This document shows positions 26,397 to 38,064 of a stretch of DNA of 64,000 nt, one piece after another. The notes under the pieces were generated by a model. The model was not told the DNA's origin and did not search any database. It saw only the letters and a list, made by a program, of their open reading frames with translations. The position numbers and the translations under genes were made by a program. Each line of letters starts with the position of its first letter. Position 1 is the stretch's first letter. This DNA comes from Pseudothauera rhizosphaerae (GTDB taxonomy: Bacteria; Pseudomonadota; Gammaproteobacteria; Burkholderiales; Rhodocyclaceae): assembly GCF_004801305.1 (NCBI RefSeq), contig NZ_SSOD01000002.1, positions 310,001-374,000 on the forward strand, given 5' to 3'.

Positions 26397-26440
26397 TGTG
26401 ACCGCGGTTACAGACGCCGGCCCGGCCGCGGTGCTGCAAT
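26397..26440 (+). promoter_or_regulatory. Crp/Fnr-type operator and -10 upstream of the DUF2892 gene
   Basis: Near-perfect palindrome TGTGACC-GC-GGTTACA (26397-26412), then after 22 bases a -10-like TGCAAT (26435-26440). This is class II activator geometry. The GTGA half-site suits the recognition helix of the Crp/Fnr protein encoded just upstream, which is therefore the likely regulator. Confidence 0.5.
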
Positions 26441-26470
26441 GCTGCCGTTCAAACACACGAGGAGAGCGGC

Positions 26471-26662
26471 ATGAAAAGCAACGTGGGCGGAATCGACAAG
26501 ATCCTGCGCATCCTGGTCGGCATCGCGCTGATCGCATGGGCACTGCTGGGGGGGCCCGTGTGGGCGTGGATCGGCATCCTGCCGCTGGCCACCGGCCTCA
26601 TGGGCTGGTGCCCGGCCTATCTGCTGATCGGGGTCAATACCTGCCCGGCGAAGCGGAACTGA
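26471..26662 (+). CDS. DUF2892 (YgaP-like transmembrane) small membrane protein
   Basis: 63 aa with two helices: about 10-27 (ILRILVGIALIAWALLGG) and 29-52, with the NVGGIDKILRILVG start and the GWCPAY...NTCP end typical of DUF2892, including the two cysteines (47 and 58). The same domain anchors YgaP rhodaneses. Start ATG at 26471 follows GAGGAGAG. It carries its own operator and terminator and is likely controlled by the preceding Crp/Fnr gene. Function of stand-alone forms is unknown. Confidence 0.88.
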   Translation: MKSNVGGIDKILRILVGIALIAWALLGGPVWAWIGILPLATGLMGWCPAYLLIGVNTCPAKRN

Positions 26663-26678
26663 GAAAACACGCGATATG

Positions 26679-26704
26679 AAGGCCGGGGCAACCCGGCCTT
26701 TTTC
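26679..26704 (+). terminator. terminator between the DUF2892 gene and rsmA
   Basis: AAGGCCGGG / CCCGGCCTT stem with loop GCAA, followed by TTT on the plus strand and by TTCATA on the minus strand; bidirectional for the convergent genes. Confidence 0.85.
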
Positions 26705-27482
26705 ATTTGCGCGCCACGTGGTTGGCGATGGCCACGTAGTCGGCCACCGCCAGGCGCTCGGCGCGCAGGCCGGGGTCGATCCCGAGCGCGGCGAAATCGT
26801 CCTCGGCCAGATAGTCCCGCAGGGTGTTGCGCAGGGTCTTGCGGCGCTGGCCGAAGGCCGCGGCCACCACGCGGCCGAGCAGGGCCTCGTCCTGCGCGGC
26901 AAGCGCGTCGGCGGGCAGCGGGACCATGCGCACGATGCTGGAGGTGACCTTGGGCGCCGGGCGGAAGGCGCCGGGGGGCACGTCGAAGAGCCGCCCCATG
27001 CGGAAGCGGTACTGCAGCATCACGGACAGGCGTCCGTACTCCTCGCTGCCCGGCTCGGCCACCATGCGCATGACGACCTCCTTCTGCAGCATGAAGGTCA
27101 TGTCGCCCACGCGCTCGGCGAAGCCGGCGAGGTGGAAGAGCAGCGGCGTGGAGATGTTGTAGGGCAGGTTGCCGACGACGCGCAACGGGCGGCCGTCCGC
27201 GGCCAGCGCGCCGAAGTCGAACTTGAGCGCATCGCCCTCGTGCACGGTCAGGCGTTCGGGGCTCCAGCGCTGGTGCAGGCGGGCGATGAGGTCGCGGTCG
27301 ATCTCCACCACGTGCAGGTGGGCGAGGCGTTCCAGCAGGGGTTCGGTGAGCGCCCCGAGCCCGGGGCCGATCTCCACCACCAGGTCGTCCGCCTGCGGGC
27401 GGATGGCGTCCACGATCTTGCGGATGATGTTGGGGTCGGACAGGAAGTTCTGCCCGAAGCGCTTGCGTGCGCGATGTTCCAT
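26703..27482 (-). CDS. rsmA: 16S rRNA (adenine1518-N6/adenine1519-N6)-dimethyltransferase
   Basis: 259 aa. RKRFGQNFL (6-14), the SAM-binding [10 protein letters not shown] (37-46) and the catalytic NLPYNIS (105-111) are the KsgA/RsmA signatures. It dimethylates two adenines near the 3' end of 16S rRNA, a late step in 30S assembly. It is last in the lptD-surA-pdxA-rsmA series on the minus strand, 23 bases after pdxA, as in many gamma- and betaproteobacteria. Confidence 0.96.
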   Translation of the reverse strand: MEHRARKRFGQNFLSDPNIIRKIVDAIRPQADDLVVEIGPGLGALTEPLLERLAHLHVVEIDRDLIARLHQRWSPERLTVHEGDALKFDFGALAADGRPLRVVGNLPYNISTPLLFHLAGFAERVGDMTFMLQKEVVMRMVAEPGSEEYGRLSVMLQYRFRMGRLFDVPPGAFRPAPKVTSSIVRMVPLPADALAAQDEALLGRVVAAAFGQRRKTLRNTLRDYLAEDDFAALGIDPGLRAERLAVADYVAIANHVARK

Positions 27483-27505
27483 GGAAGGCCCGGTTCTCGG
27501 GGAAG

Positions 27506-28504
27506 TCAGGACCGGGCCATGCGCGCGGCCAGCTCCACCGCGGCGTACAGGCTGCCCGGATCGGCCCGCCCGCTGCCGGCGAGATCCAGCGCCGTGCCGT
27601 GGTCGACGGAAGTACGCACGATGGGCAGGCCCAGGGTGACGTTGATGCCGCCGCCGAAGCTCGCGTGCTTGAGCACCGGCAGGCCCTGGTCGTGGTACAT
27701 GGCGAGCACGGCGTCGCCCTTTTCCAGCGAGTGGGGGACGAAGAGCGTGTCGGCCGGCAGGGGGCCGAGGAACTGCATGCCTTCGGCGCGCAGGCGTTCG
27801 AGCACGGGGATGATGACGTCGATCTCCTCGCGCCCCATGTGGCCGCCCTCGCCTGCGTGGGGGTTGAGGCCGGCCACCAGGATGCGCGGCGAGGGCAGCC
27901 CGAAACGCGTCACCAGGTCACGGTGCAGGATGCGCAATGTTTCTTCCAGCAGCGCGGGGGTGATCGCCGCGGGCACGGCGGAAAGCGGCAGGTGCGTGGT
28001 GGCGAGCGCCACGCGCAGGCCGCCGCCCACCAGCATCATGACCACGCGCGGCGTACCGGTCTTTTCCGCGAGGTATTCCGTGTGGCCGGAGAAGGCCACG
28101 CCGGCGTCGCAGATCACGCCCTTGTGCACCGGCGCCGTGACCATGCCGGCGAAATCGCCGGCGAGGCAGCCGGCGATGGCGCGGTCGAGCAGGTCGAGCA
28201 CGTAGCGGGCGTTGGCCGGATCGAGCACGCCGGGCTGCGCGGGGGCGGCCAGCGGACAGTGCAGCACGTCCAGCATCCCGGCCTGCGGCGGCACGTCGGG
28301 CAGGTATTCGCGCACCACCACGTCGGCGCCGCTGCGGTCCGCGCGCTCCTCGATCAGATCGAGGTCGCCCAGCACCACCAGCGGCCTCGGCCAGGTACGC
28401 CCGGCGAGCCGGGCGCACAGCTCGGGACCGATGCCGGCCGGCTCGCCGCTGGTCACGGCCAGCGGCGCGGGTTCACTCCTGCTCTTCGAGCCGGTATTCG
28501 ACAT
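27506..28504 (-). CDS. pdxA: 4-hydroxythreonine-4-phosphate dehydrogenase
   Basis: 332 aa. It oxidises and decarboxylates 4-phosphohydroxy-threonine in vitamin B6 synthesis. The [11 protein letters not shown] entry (about 19-29), TAPVHKG and the metal-ligand histidines in [17 protein letters not shown] and the C-terminal [10 protein letters not shown] segment are all in place. The start at 28504 lies inside the 3' end of surA, overlapping it by 32 bases, so the genes are coupled. Confidence 0.95.
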   Translation of the reverse strand: MSNTGSKSRSEPAPLAVTSGEPAGIGPELCARLAGRTWPRPLVVLGDLDLIEERADRSGADVVVREYLPDVPPQAGMLDVLHCPLAAPAQPGVLDPANARYVLDLLDRAIAGCLAGDFAGMVTAPVHKGVICDAGVAFSGHTEYLAEKTGTPRVVMMLVGGGLRVALATTHLPLSAVPAAITPALLEETLRILHRDLVTRFGLPSPRILVAGLNPHAGEGGHMGREEIDVIIPVLERLRAEGMQFLGPLPADTLFVPHSLEKGDAVLAMYHDQGLPVLKHASFGGGINVTLGLPIVRTSVDHGTALDLAGSGRADPGSLYAAVELAARMARS

Positions 28505-29789
28505 AGGTGCTGTCGCGCAACTGGCGGACCCAGTCCTCGAAGGCGTCCTCGGACTTGCGCTGGCGCAGGGCGGCGCGTGCCATGGCGCGCTTGCGCTCTT
28601 CGGTGACGTCCTGCACGCGGCGCTCGTGCACCTTGATCAGGTGCCAGCCGAAGGGCGAGCGCACCGGTTCGCTGATTTCGCCCGGTGCCAGCGCGTTCAT
28701 GGCGCGCTCGAACTCGGGCACGGTGTCGCCCTGGTACACCCAGCCCAGTTCGCCGCCCTTGGCGGCGGAGAGGTCGTCCGAGTGGGCGCGCGCAAGGGCG
28801 GCGAAGTCCTCGCCGCCCCGCACGATGCGTTCGTGCAGCCGGCGCAGGCGGCTTTCCGCCTCCACGTCGGAGAGCACTTCGGAGGTGCGCACCAGGATGT
28901 GGCTGGCGCGGGTCTGCTCGACCTGGTCGGCGCCGGCCAGCGCGCCGCCGCGCACATCGAGAAGCTTGACGATGTGCAGGCCCGCGGCGCTGCGCATGAT
29001 GGGCGACAACTGGCCGGGAGAGAGATTGCCGACCACCTCGGCGAAGAGGGCGGGGAGCGCGTCCCGGCGCCGCCAGCCGAGATCGCCGCCGTTCATCGCG
29101 TCGGGCGCATTCGACACCGCCGCCGCCACGCTGGCGAAATCCTCGCCGCCCTGGAGCCGGCCCATGACGTCCTGGGCGCGTGCGGCGAGCGCTTCGAGCT
29201 GGGCCGGACTGGCGCCTTCGGGCGCGCGCAGCAGGATGTGGGCGAGGTGGTACTCGCGCCCGGAAAAGGCGTCCGGATTGGTGGTGATGAAGTTGTCCAC
29301 CTCGGCCTCGGTCACCACGATGCGGTTGTCCACCTCGCGCTCGCGCAGACGGGTGAGCATGAGTTCGGTGCGCACCTCGTCACGGAAGCGGTCCCAGGCG
29401 ATGCCGTCGCGCGTCAGCGCCTCGCGCAGCCCTTCCGGCGTCAGCCCGTTGCTGTCGGCAATGCGCTGGATGGAGCGCTCCAGCATGGTTTCGTCCACGC
29501 GGATGGTGCTCTCGCGCGCAAGCTGCAACTGGGCGCGTTCGAGGATCAGGCGTTCGAGCATCTGGCGTTCCAGCACCTCCCGCGGCGGCAGCTCGGTGCC
29601 CTGCCGGCTCAGGCGGCGGACGGCCTGGTCCAGGCGTTCGCGTAGTTGCACCGCGGTGATCACTTCGTTGTTGACCACCGCCACGATGCGGTCCGCCTCG
29701 ACCGCGCGCTGCGCCGCGGCGGGCAGCGCACTCAAGCCCGCAGCGCAGGCCAGCAGCGAAAAACCCAGTCGGAAAATCAGTCGTTTCAT
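28473..29789 (-). CDS. surA: periplasmic peptidyl-prolyl isomerase / outer-membrane protein chaperone SurA
   Basis: 438 aa. A signal peptide (about 1-26, ending PAAA) is followed by the SurA N-terminal chaperone region (about 30-170) and two parvulin domains (about 180-280 and 290-390), then the C-terminal helix. It escorts unfolded outer-membrane proteins, notably LptD, to the BAM complex. I chose ATG 29789 because the signal peptide begins there; the frame upstream is antisense-like. It follows lptD by 20 bases. Confidence 0.95.
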   Translation of the reverse strand: MKRLIFRLGFSLLACAAGLSALPAAAQRAVEADRIVAVVNNEVITAVQLRERLDQAVRRLSRQGTELPPREVLERQMLERLILERAQLQLARESTIRVDETMLERSIQRIADSNGLTPEGLREALTRDGIAWDRFRDEVRTELMLTRLREREVDNRIVVTEAEVDNFITTNPDAFSGREYHLAHILLRAPEGASPAQLEALAARAQDVMGRLQGGEDFASVAAAVSNAPDAMNGGDLGWRRRDALPALFAEVVGNLSPGQLSPIMRSAAGLHIVKLLDVRGGALAGADQVEQTRASHILVRTSEVLSDVEAESRLRRLHERIVRGGEDFAALARAHSDDLSAAKGGELGWVYQGDTVPEFERAMNALAPGEISEPVRSPFGWHLIKVHERRVQDVTEERKRAMARAALRQRKSEDAFEDWVRQLRDSTYVEYRLEEQE

Positions 29790-29809
29790 GGTGTCTCGGT
29801 TATCAGGTG

Positions 29810-32248
29810 TCAGTCGGTGCCGAAGATGCGCCCGGAACCCGGCTCGTTGATCTTGCCGTAGCCGGACACGCTGCGCTTGAGCAGGCCCACCGGATTCGCG
29901 CCGATGCTGGCCAGCCCGTTCAGTTCGAGCTGGATGAAGAGGGCCTGGGTCACGTCCTCCTCGGTGGTGGCGAAACGGTGGGCGACGGTGCGGAACACCC
30001 AGCAGCCGCCATCGTACTCCAGCCCGGCGATGGCCTCGGTGACGCGGCGCTCCAGGATGGAGCGGGTGACCCGGCCCACGCCGTACCAGCGTCCGCCCAG
30101 CGGCCATTGCGCGGAAACGTCGATGTCGCGCAGCACGTCGCGCGTCCAGCGGTAGCTCACGTTGAGCGCCTTGCTGAACTCCGGCTGCCAGCGCACGCCA
30201 AGGGCGAAACGCTCGGTGCGGCTGTCGCGGGGGTTGTACTGCCAGGCGCTGTTGAGCGCGGTATGGGGCGTGATCTGCCCGCCGAGGGCGGCCAGGAAGT
30301 CGGTACGCCGGTCCGTGCGCCGCGCCTCGCCGGGCAGCGTCACTTCCTGGTCGGAGAAATAGTGGCGCTGGCCGATGGCGGCGTAGAGCCGCTCCGCGCC
30401 GCTGGCCGGATCGATCAGGCGCGAGGTCAGCGCGACGGTCACCTGGTTGGCGTCGGCCACGCGGTCGTAGCCGCCGTAGGGCGTCTCGGAGAACATCTGC
30501 GCGAAGCTGAAATCGAAGCGCTGGGTGTCGAACAGCGGAATGTCGTCCTGGTCTCGGGAAGGCGCGCGCACGTAGAAGATGCGCGGCTCCAGGGTCTGCA
30601 CGAAGTCCTGGCCGAAAAACGAGGTGTCGCGCTCGAAGTTGAGCCCGCTGTCCACCGAGAAGATCGGCACCGAGCGGGTGATCGCCTCATCACGGGTGTC
30701 GGTCTCCGGGCGGTCGAGGCTGTAGCGCGTGTAATGCAGGCCGACCTTGGGGGTGATGTAATAACCGCCGCGCTCGAAGGGCAGCGCGAGCTGTGGGTAG
30801 AGCACGGTGCGCCCGCCGGTGATGCGCCCCTCGTCGGGATGGTCGAATTCCGTGTATTGCGCCTTCATCGCGAAGGTCGTGCCGCCCGGTAGATTTGCGC
30901 GGTTCGCCCTCCATTCGAGCTGCGGCAGGCGGCGGTAGGGCGAGGAGCCCGACAGGGTCTGGTAGCTCTGCAGCAGTGCCGAGGCCGACCACCAGTCGGC
31001 GCCCGCGTAGTCCAGCCGCCCCTGGCGCAGCAGGTTGACCTTGGAGGCGACCGCCACGCGGGAGCTGAGATCCTCGAAGTACTGGTCGTCCGACACCGTG
31101 TTCAGATCGAGCGAAGCACGCAGCCGCGGCGTGATGCGATGCTCGTGCTGCAGTGCGCCCAGGTAGCGCTCGGTGCCTTCCACGCGGTCCTTGGGCAACC
31201 ACTCGCCGCGCATCTCGCCGCGGTAGTTCGCACCCAGGTAGCGGAATTCGCCGCCCAGTTGCAGGCCGCGGCGGCTCATCAGGCGGGGCGACAGCGTGGC
31301 GTCGTAGTTGGGCGCGATGTTCCAGTAGTAGGGCTGGGTGATGTCGGCGCCGGTCTTGTTGGAAGTGCCGAAGGTCGGCGCCAGCAGGCCGGACTGGCGC
31401 TGGCCGACGAGCGGGAAGTCCGCCCACGGCACCCACAGGATGGGCACGTCCTTGAACACCACGGTGCCGTGGCGCGCCGTGCCGAGCTCGGTGTCGTAGT
31501 CCAGCTCCAGGTCGCGCGCCTTGACGTACCAGTCCGGGTCCTGGGGCGCGCAACTCGTCCACGTGGCGTTGCGCAGGCGGTACTGGTTCTCGCCTTCGAA
31601 ATAGAGCATGTCGGCGGAGCCGCTGCCGGTGATCACCCGCTCGGGTTCGCCGGGACGCGGCTCCGAGCGCCGGGTGAGGGCGTAGTGCGGGGCCTCGAAT
31701 TCGCCGGTGCGCTCGCCGATGACCAGACGCGCCGACGGGCCGGTGATCTCGTCGGTGCGCTGGGCGATGCGCACGTTGCCTTCGGCGACGGCCTCGTCGG
31801 TGAGCTCGCGGTAGGTCAGGCGGTCGGCGGTCAGCACCAGTTCGCCGCGCTGCAGCTCGGCCTCGCCGTCGGCCACCAGTTCCACGGCGCGGGTGCCGCT
31901 GATGCGCAGCGCGCTGACCTGGGTGGTTTCCTCGCCGGCCGGTGCGGCCCTGGCTCCCTGCTCCGGGCCGGCCACGGATGCGGCGGGTGCCGGCGCAGGC
32001 TCCGCGGCGGGCGGAATGTCGGCGGGATGGACGGGCTGCACCGTAGCGCCTTCCCCGGCCGGCGCGGGCGCCAGCCCCGGTCCGCCGGGCTCGGGCACCG
32101 CCGGGGCGGGCTGGGCAGGGACGGGTTTGCGCGCCGCACCACCCACGGGGCGACCACGCACGAGGTCGGGCGACACCACCAGCGCGGGCATGTTGCCCGC
32201 CAGGGTCGTCCCCGACATCCAGCACAACAGCAGCGGAATCACTCGCAT
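29810..32248 (-). CDS. lptD: LPS-assembly protein LptD
   Basis: 812 aa. A short signal peptide (about 1-18) leads to a proline/alanine-rich linker (about 30-110), an OstA/LptA-like beta-jellyroll (about 115-260), then the 26-strand barrel domain (about 280-812). LptD with LptE inserts lipopolysaccharide into the outer leaflet. Cysteines are few: CAPQD near residue 232 and one near the C-terminus, so the usual two-pair disulfide network seems reduced. The low-complexity linker is longer than in E. coli. Start ATG 32248 was chosen for the signal peptide; its ribosome binding site is weak. Divergent from amgK. Confidence 0.93.
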   Translation of the reverse strand: MRVIPLLLCWMSGTTLAGNMPALVVSPDLVRGRPVGGAARKPVPAQPAPAVPEPGGPGLAPAPAGEGATVQPVHPADIPPAAEPAPAPAASVAGPEQGARAAPAGEETTQVSALRISGTRAVELVADGEAELQRGELVLTADRLTYRELTDEAVAEGNVRIAQRTDEITGPSARLVIGERTGEFEAPHYALTRRSEPRPGEPERVITGSGSADMLYFEGENQYRLRNATWTSCAPQDPDWYVKARDLELDYDTELGTARHGTVVFKDVPILWVPWADFPLVGQRQSGLLAPTFGTSNKTGADITQPYYWNIAPNYDATLSPRLMSRRGLQLGGEFRYLGANYRGEMRGEWLPKDRVEGTERYLGALQHEHRITPRLRASLDLNTVSDDQYFEDLSSRVAVASKVNLLRQGRLDYAGADWWSASALLQSYQTLSGSSPYRRLPQLEWRANRANLPGGTTFAMKAQYTEFDHPDEGRITGGRTVLYPQLALPFERGGYYITPKVGLHYTRYSLDRPETDTRDEAITRSVPIFSVDSGLNFERDTSFFGQDFVQTLEPRIFYVRAPSRDQDDIPLFDTQRFDFSFAQMFSETPYGGYDRVADANQVTVALTSRLIDPASGAERLYAAIGQRHYFSDQEVTLPGEARRTDRRTDFLAALGGQITPHTALNSAWQYNPRDSRTERFALGVRWQPEFSKALNVSYRWTRDVLRDIDVSAQWPLGGRWYGVGRVTRSILERRVTEAIAGLEYDGGCWVFRTVAHRFATTEEDVTQALFIQLELNGLASIGANPVGLLKRSVSGYGKINEPGSGRIFGTD

Positions 32249-32374
32249 CCGCGTCTTCAAGCCCAAAGCTGGCAAGACGTTCCCCGTTCGTAAAAGTTGG
32301 CTGCGCGCCCCGCGGCGCATCCGGTGCCTTTGATAAACTTGCGGATTTTACACGAACGTTTGCGGAGAACCGGT

Positions 32375-34097
<1,723 letters not shown>

Positions 34098-34117
34098 GCG
34101 CATGCCATAATCCATCC

Positions 34118-35458
34118 ATGAACGCCCCCCTCGAATCCGTCCTCGACATCACCCCCTTCCGCGCCCGCCGCGCCCGCCTGCTCGCCCGCATGCGCGCGGA
34201 AGGCGGCGGCATCGCCATCCTGCCCACCGCGCCCGAGCGCATCCGCAACCGGGACGCCCACTACCTCTACCGCCACGACAGCTACTTCTACTACCTCACC
34301 GGCTTCCGCGAGCCGGAGGCGGTGGCGGTACTGATCGCAGGCGACGAGGACCGCAGCGTGCTGTTCTGCCGCGCCAAGGACGAGGAGCGGGAAATCTGGG
34401 ACGGCTACCGCTACGGCCCGGAAGCCGCCCAGGCCGCCTTCGGCTTCGACGAGGCGTACACCGTCGGCGACCTGGAGCGCCGCCTGCCCGAACTCCTCGC
34501 CGACAGGCCCGTGCTGTGGAGCGGCCTGGGCTACGACAGCGAGTGGGACGGCAGGATCATGGCCGCGCTCAACGCGGTGCGCGCCAACTCGCGCACGGGC
34601 GTGGTGCCGCCCCACTCGGTGCGGGACATCCGCGCCGAGCTGGACGAAATGCGCCTGGTCAAGGATGCCTTCGAACTGGACACCATGCGCCGCGCCGCCG
34701 CCATCTCCGCCCGCGCCCACCGCCGCGCCATGGCCGCCGCCTGCCCGGGGCGCTTCGAATACGAGGTCGAGGCCGAACTGCTGCACACCTTCCGCGCCGC
34801 CGGCAGCCAGGCCCCGGCCTACACCAGCATCGTCGCCAGCGGCCCCAACGCCTGCGTGCTGCACTACGTGGAAAACGACCGCCGCATGGCCGACGGCGAC
34901 CTGCTGCTGATCGACGCCGGCTGCGAACTGGACGGCTACGCCTCGGACATCACCCGCAGCTTCCCGGTCAACGGCCGCTTCTCCGGCCCCCAGCGCGACG
35001 TCTACGAACTGGTGCTGGCCGCCCAGGCCGCAGCAAAAGCCGCCATCCGCCCCGGCGCCCACTGGAACGAACCCCACGAGGCCGCGGTCAAGGTGCTCGC
35101 CCAGGGCATGCTGGACCTGAAGCTCCTCGCCGGCAGCCTGGACGGCGTGCTGGAGAACGGCGACTACCGCCGCTTCTACATGCACCGCACCGGCCACTGG
35201 CTGGGGATGGACGTGCACGACGCCGGCGAGTACAAGCAGGGCGGCGAATGGCGCTCCCTCGCCCCCGGCATGGTGCTCACCGTGGAGCCCGGCTGCTACA
35301 TCCGCCCCGCCGACGACGTACCCCAGGACTTCTGGAACATCGGCGTGCGCATCGAGGACGACGCGGTGGTCACCGCCGACGGCTGCGAGTTCATCACCGA
35401 GGACGCCCCGCGCAGCGTGGCGGACATCGAAGCCGTGATGCGCGAGGGCCGCGCATGA
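34118..35458 (+). CDS. pepP: Xaa-Pro aminopeptidase P (M24B)
   Basis: 446 aa. The N-terminal creatinase-like domain (about 8-170) precedes the pita-bread catalytic domain. The dinuclear metal ligands are visible: the two Asp in LIDAGCELDGYASDITR, His in HRTGHWLGMDVHD, and Glu in TVEPGCY and GVRIEDD. It removes N-terminal residues preceding proline. It starts 20 bases after murU and its stop overlaps the next ATG (ATGA), so it is in an operon with the hydroxylase gene, the pepP-ubiH order of gammaproteobacteria. Confidence 0.95.
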   Translation: MNAPLESVLDITPFRARRARLLARMRAEGGGIAILPTAPERIRNRDAHYLYRHDSYFYYLTGFREPEAVAVLIAGDEDRSVLFCRAKDEEREIWDGYRYGPEAAQAAFGFDEAYTVGDLERRLPELLADRPVLWSGLGYDSEWDGRIMAALNAVRANSRTGVVPPHSVRDIRAELDEMRLVKDAFELDTMRRAAAISARAHRRAMAAACPGRFEYEVEAELLHTFRAAGSQAPAYTSIVASGPNACVLHYVENDRRMADGDLLLIDAGCELDGYASDITRSFPVNGRFSGPQRDVYELVLAAQAAAKAAIRPGAHWNEPHEAAVKVLAQGMLDLKLLAGSLDGVLENGDYRRFYMHRTGHWLGMDVHDAGEYKQGGEWRSLAPGMVLTVEPGCYIRPADDVPQDFWNIGVRIEDDAVVTADGCEFITEDAPRSVADIEAVMREGRA

Positions 35459-36600
35459 CGGAACACGACCTGCTGGTGGCGGGTGCCGGCCCGGTGGGCC
35501 TGGCGCTCGCGCTCGCATTGAAGGACAGCGGGCTCGACGTGGCGCTCGCCGACACCAGACAACCGGAAGCGGTCGCCGCCGACCCGCGCGTGCTGGCCCT
35601 GTCCCACGGCACCCGGCTCACGCTCGAACGCCTCGGCGTGTGGCAGGCGCTGCCCGCCACGCCCATCATCACCATCCACGTCTCCCAGCAGGGCGGCTTC
35701 GGCCGCACGCTGATCCGCGCCGCGGACTACGGCGTGCCCGCGCTGGGCCACGTGCTGCCCGCAGGCGCCCTCGCCGGCGCGCTGCGCCGCGCGGTGGACG
35801 CGGCCGGCATTCCGGTGCTGGACGAGACCGAGGTGCGCAGCCTCGCGCCCGACGCGGACGGCGTGACGGTGCAGCTCGCCGGCCGACACGCAGGGGAACG
35901 CCGCGTCCGCCTGGCTATATGCGCGGAAGGCGGCATCCGGGCGGAGGCCGCCGAGTTGACCGAACGGGACTACGGCCAGCACGCGCTGATCGCCCTGGTC
36001 GAAGCCGAAGGCGCGCCTCCCGGCACCGCCTTCGAACGCTTCACCCCGGCCGGTCCAGTGGCCCTGCTGCCCTGCGGTACTTCCTACGCGCTGGTGCACG
36101 GGGTCAGCCCGCAACAGGCGGACGAACTGCTCGCCCTCGACGATGCCGCCTACCTCGCCCACCTGCAGGCCCATCTCGGCGGCCGCCTGTGCCTGACGTC
36201 CATCGGCGAGCGGCTGCGCTACCCCCTCGGCCTCAAGGTGCGCAAGACCCCGGTCGGCCCCCGCACCGTGTGGCTGGGCAATGCCGCCCAGACCCTGCAT
36301 CCGGTCGCCGGCCAGGGCTTCAACCTCGCCCTGCGCGACGTGTGGGCGCTGGCCGACACCCTGCTGCGCCACCCCGGCGACCCCGGCGCAACCGCCACGC
36401 TGGCCGCCTACGCCAGCCGCCGCAACCCGGACCGCTTTGGCACCATCGGCTTCACCGACACCCTGGTGCGCCTCTTCAGCAACGACCTCGCCCCCCTGCG
36501 CCACCTGCGCGGCGCCGGCCTGTTCGCCCTGGATCTGGTCGGACCGCTGCGCCACTTCGTCGCCAAGCGCATGATGTTCGGCGCCCGCGCCTGGCCCTGA
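35455..36600 (+). CDS. UbiH/COQ6 family FAD-dependent ubiquinone-biosynthesis hydroxylase
   Basis: 381 aa. The N-terminal dinucleotide motif GAGPVGLALALAL (9-21) and the C-terminal [21 protein letters not shown] segment (about 278-298) are diagnostic of the UbiH/UbiF/VisC family, as is the DYGQHALIA stretch after the second motif. These enzymes hydroxylate the ubiquinone ring. Position after pepP suggests UbiH, but betaproteobacteria may use other combinations (UbiL, UbiM), so the exact carbon is not assigned. Overlaps pepP by 4 bases. Confidence 0.88.
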   Translation: MTEHDLLVAGAGPVGLALALALKDSGLDVALADTRQPEAVAADPRVLALSHGTRLTLERLGVWQALPATPIITIHVSQQGGFGRTLIRAADYGVPALGHVLPAGALAGALRRAVDAAGIPVLDETEVRSLAPDADGVTVQLAGRHAGERRVRLAICAEGGIRAEAAELTERDYGQHALIALVEAEGAPPGTAFERFTPAGPVALLPCGTSYALVHGVSPQQADELLALDDAAYLAHLQAHLGGRLCLTSIGERLRYPLGLKVRKTPVGPRTVWLGNAAQTLHPVAGQGFNLALRDVWALADTLLRHPGDPGATATLAAYASRRNPDRFGTIGFTDTLVRLFSNDLAPLRHLRGAGLFALDLVGPLRHFVAKRMMFGARAWP

Positions 36601-36738
36601 GCCACCCCGGCGCAAACCGAGCAGGCGCGCGCCGCTCCGCCGGAAGACCGCCCCGCCGCCTGCAGCCGGCCGGCGCGGCGCGCCCCAACCCCTCGCCGCA
36701 TGGGGTAAAATGCCGCCTTTTCCCCAAGCCCGATCCCC

Positions 36739-37761
36739 ATGCAGTTCGCCGGCTTCACCCTGCGCAACAACCTGTTCGTCGCCCCCATGGCCGGGGTCAC
36801 GGACCGCCCCTTCCGCCAGCTTTGCAAGAAGCTGGGGGCCGGGCTCGCGGTGAGCGAGATGGTGACCTCCAATTCGCTGCTCTACGGCAGCGCCAAGACC
36901 CGCCGGCGGGCCGACCATGCGGGCGAGGTGGCGCCCATCTCCGTGCAGATCGCCGGCGCCGATCCGGCCATGATGGCCCAGGCCGCGCGCTACAACGCGG
37001 ACCACGGCGCGCAGATCATCGACATCAACATGGGCTGCCCGGCCAAGAAGGTGTGCAACGTCATGGCCGGCTCCGCGCTGATGCAGGACGAGGCCCTGGT
37101 GGGACACATCCTCGACGCCGTGGTCGCGGCCGTGCCGGAGACCCCGGTGACGCTGAAGTTCCGCACCGGCTGGAACCGGGACAACCGCAACGCCCCCGCC
37201 ATCGCCCGCATCGCCGAGGAAGCGGGCGTGCGCGCCATCGCCATCCACGGCCGTACGCGCGCCGACCAGTACATGGGGCAAGCCGAGTACGACACCATCG
37301 CCCACGTCAAGACGCTGGTGAACATCCCGGTGATCGCCAACGGCGACATCGACAGCCCGCAGAAGGCCAGACACGTGCTGGACCACACCGGCGCCGACGG
37401 CGTCATGATCGGCCGCGCCGCCCAGGGCCGGCCGTGGATCTTCCGCGAGATCGAACATTATCTGACCACCGGCGAACTGCTCGCGCCGCCGCTGGTGAGC
37501 GAAATCCACCAGGTGTGCCGCGAGCACCTGGCCGACCTCTATGCCTTCTACGGCGAGGAGACCGGGGTCAAGATCGCGCGCAAGCACATCTCCTGGTACA
37601 CCAAGGGCCTGGTCGGCTCCGCGGCCTTCCGCCGCGCCATGAACCAGTTGCCCGACATCGACGTACAACTCGACGCGGTGGACGAGTTCTTCGGCCGCCT
37701 GGCGGCGGAAGACGCCCGCCTGCGCTACGAGGAAGACTATCCGCAGGAGCTCGCAGCATGA
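36739..37761 (+). CDS. dusB: tRNA-dihydrouridine synthase B
   Basis: 340 aa. APMAGVTDRPFRQL (15-28) and the DINMGCPAKKVCN segment (about 95-107, with the catalytic Cys) are the Dus signatures, and the TIM barrel ends in TGADGVMIGRAAQGRPWIF. It reduces uridine to dihydrouridine in the tRNA D-loop with FMN. A -10-like TAAAAT lies at 36706-36711. Its stop overlaps the fis ATG by four bases, the classical dusB-fis operon. Confidence 0.96.
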   Translation: MQFAGFTLRNNLFVAPMAGVTDRPFRQLCKKLGAGLAVSEMVTSNSLLYGSAKTRRRADHAGEVAPISVQIAGADPAMMAQAARYNADHGAQIIDINMGCPAKKVCNVMAGSALMQDEALVGHILDAVVAAVPETPVTLKFRTGWNRDNRNAPAIARIAEEAGVRAIAIHGRTRADQYMGQAEYDTIAHVKTLVNIPVIANGDIDSPQKARHVLDHTGADGVMIGRAAQGRPWIFREIEHYLTTGELLAPPLVSEIHQVCREHLADLYAFYGEETGVKIARKHISWYTKGLVGSAAFRRAMNQLPDIDVQLDAVDEFFGRLAAEDARLRYEEDYPQELAA

Positions 37762-37994
37762 GCCGTTCCAACGACATCGCCGAATCCGTCCAGCGCACCC
37801 TGGACCAGTACTTCCGCGACCTGGACGGCGAACGGCCGGCCGCCATCTACGACATGGTGATCCGCAACGTGGAGCGTCCGATGCTGGAATTCGTGCTGCG
37901 CCAGGCCGGCGGCAACCAGACCGCCGCCGCCGACATGCTGGGCATCAACCGCAACACCCTGCGCCGCAAGCTCAACGAATACGATCTGCTGTGA
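37758..37994 (+). CDS. fis: nucleoid-associated protein Fis family
   Basis: 78 aa. The C-terminal HTH (about 52-78, [21 protein letters not shown]) is the highly conserved Fis domain; the N-terminal part is short as in beta- and many gammaproteobacteria. Fis bends DNA and activates stable RNA promoters in fast growth. Translationally coupled to dusB (ATGA). Confidence 0.95.
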   Translation: MSRSNDIAESVQRTLDQYFRDLDGERPAAIYDMVIRNVERPMLEFVLRQAGGNQTAAADMLGINRNTLRRKLNEYDLL

Positions 37995-38000
37995 TCATTC

Positions 38001-38023
38001 CGCGCCGCCCCCGGGGCGGCGCG
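38001..38023 (+). terminator. GC-rich hairpin after fis
   Basis: Eleven-base inverted repeat (38001-38011 / 38013-38023) 6 bases after the fis stop, followed only by TTCCCC. It may terminate weakly or protect the message. Confidence 0.4.
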
Positions 38024-38064
38024 TTCCCCACGCCTTTCCCCACTTCCCGTTGCCCAAGCTTCCC

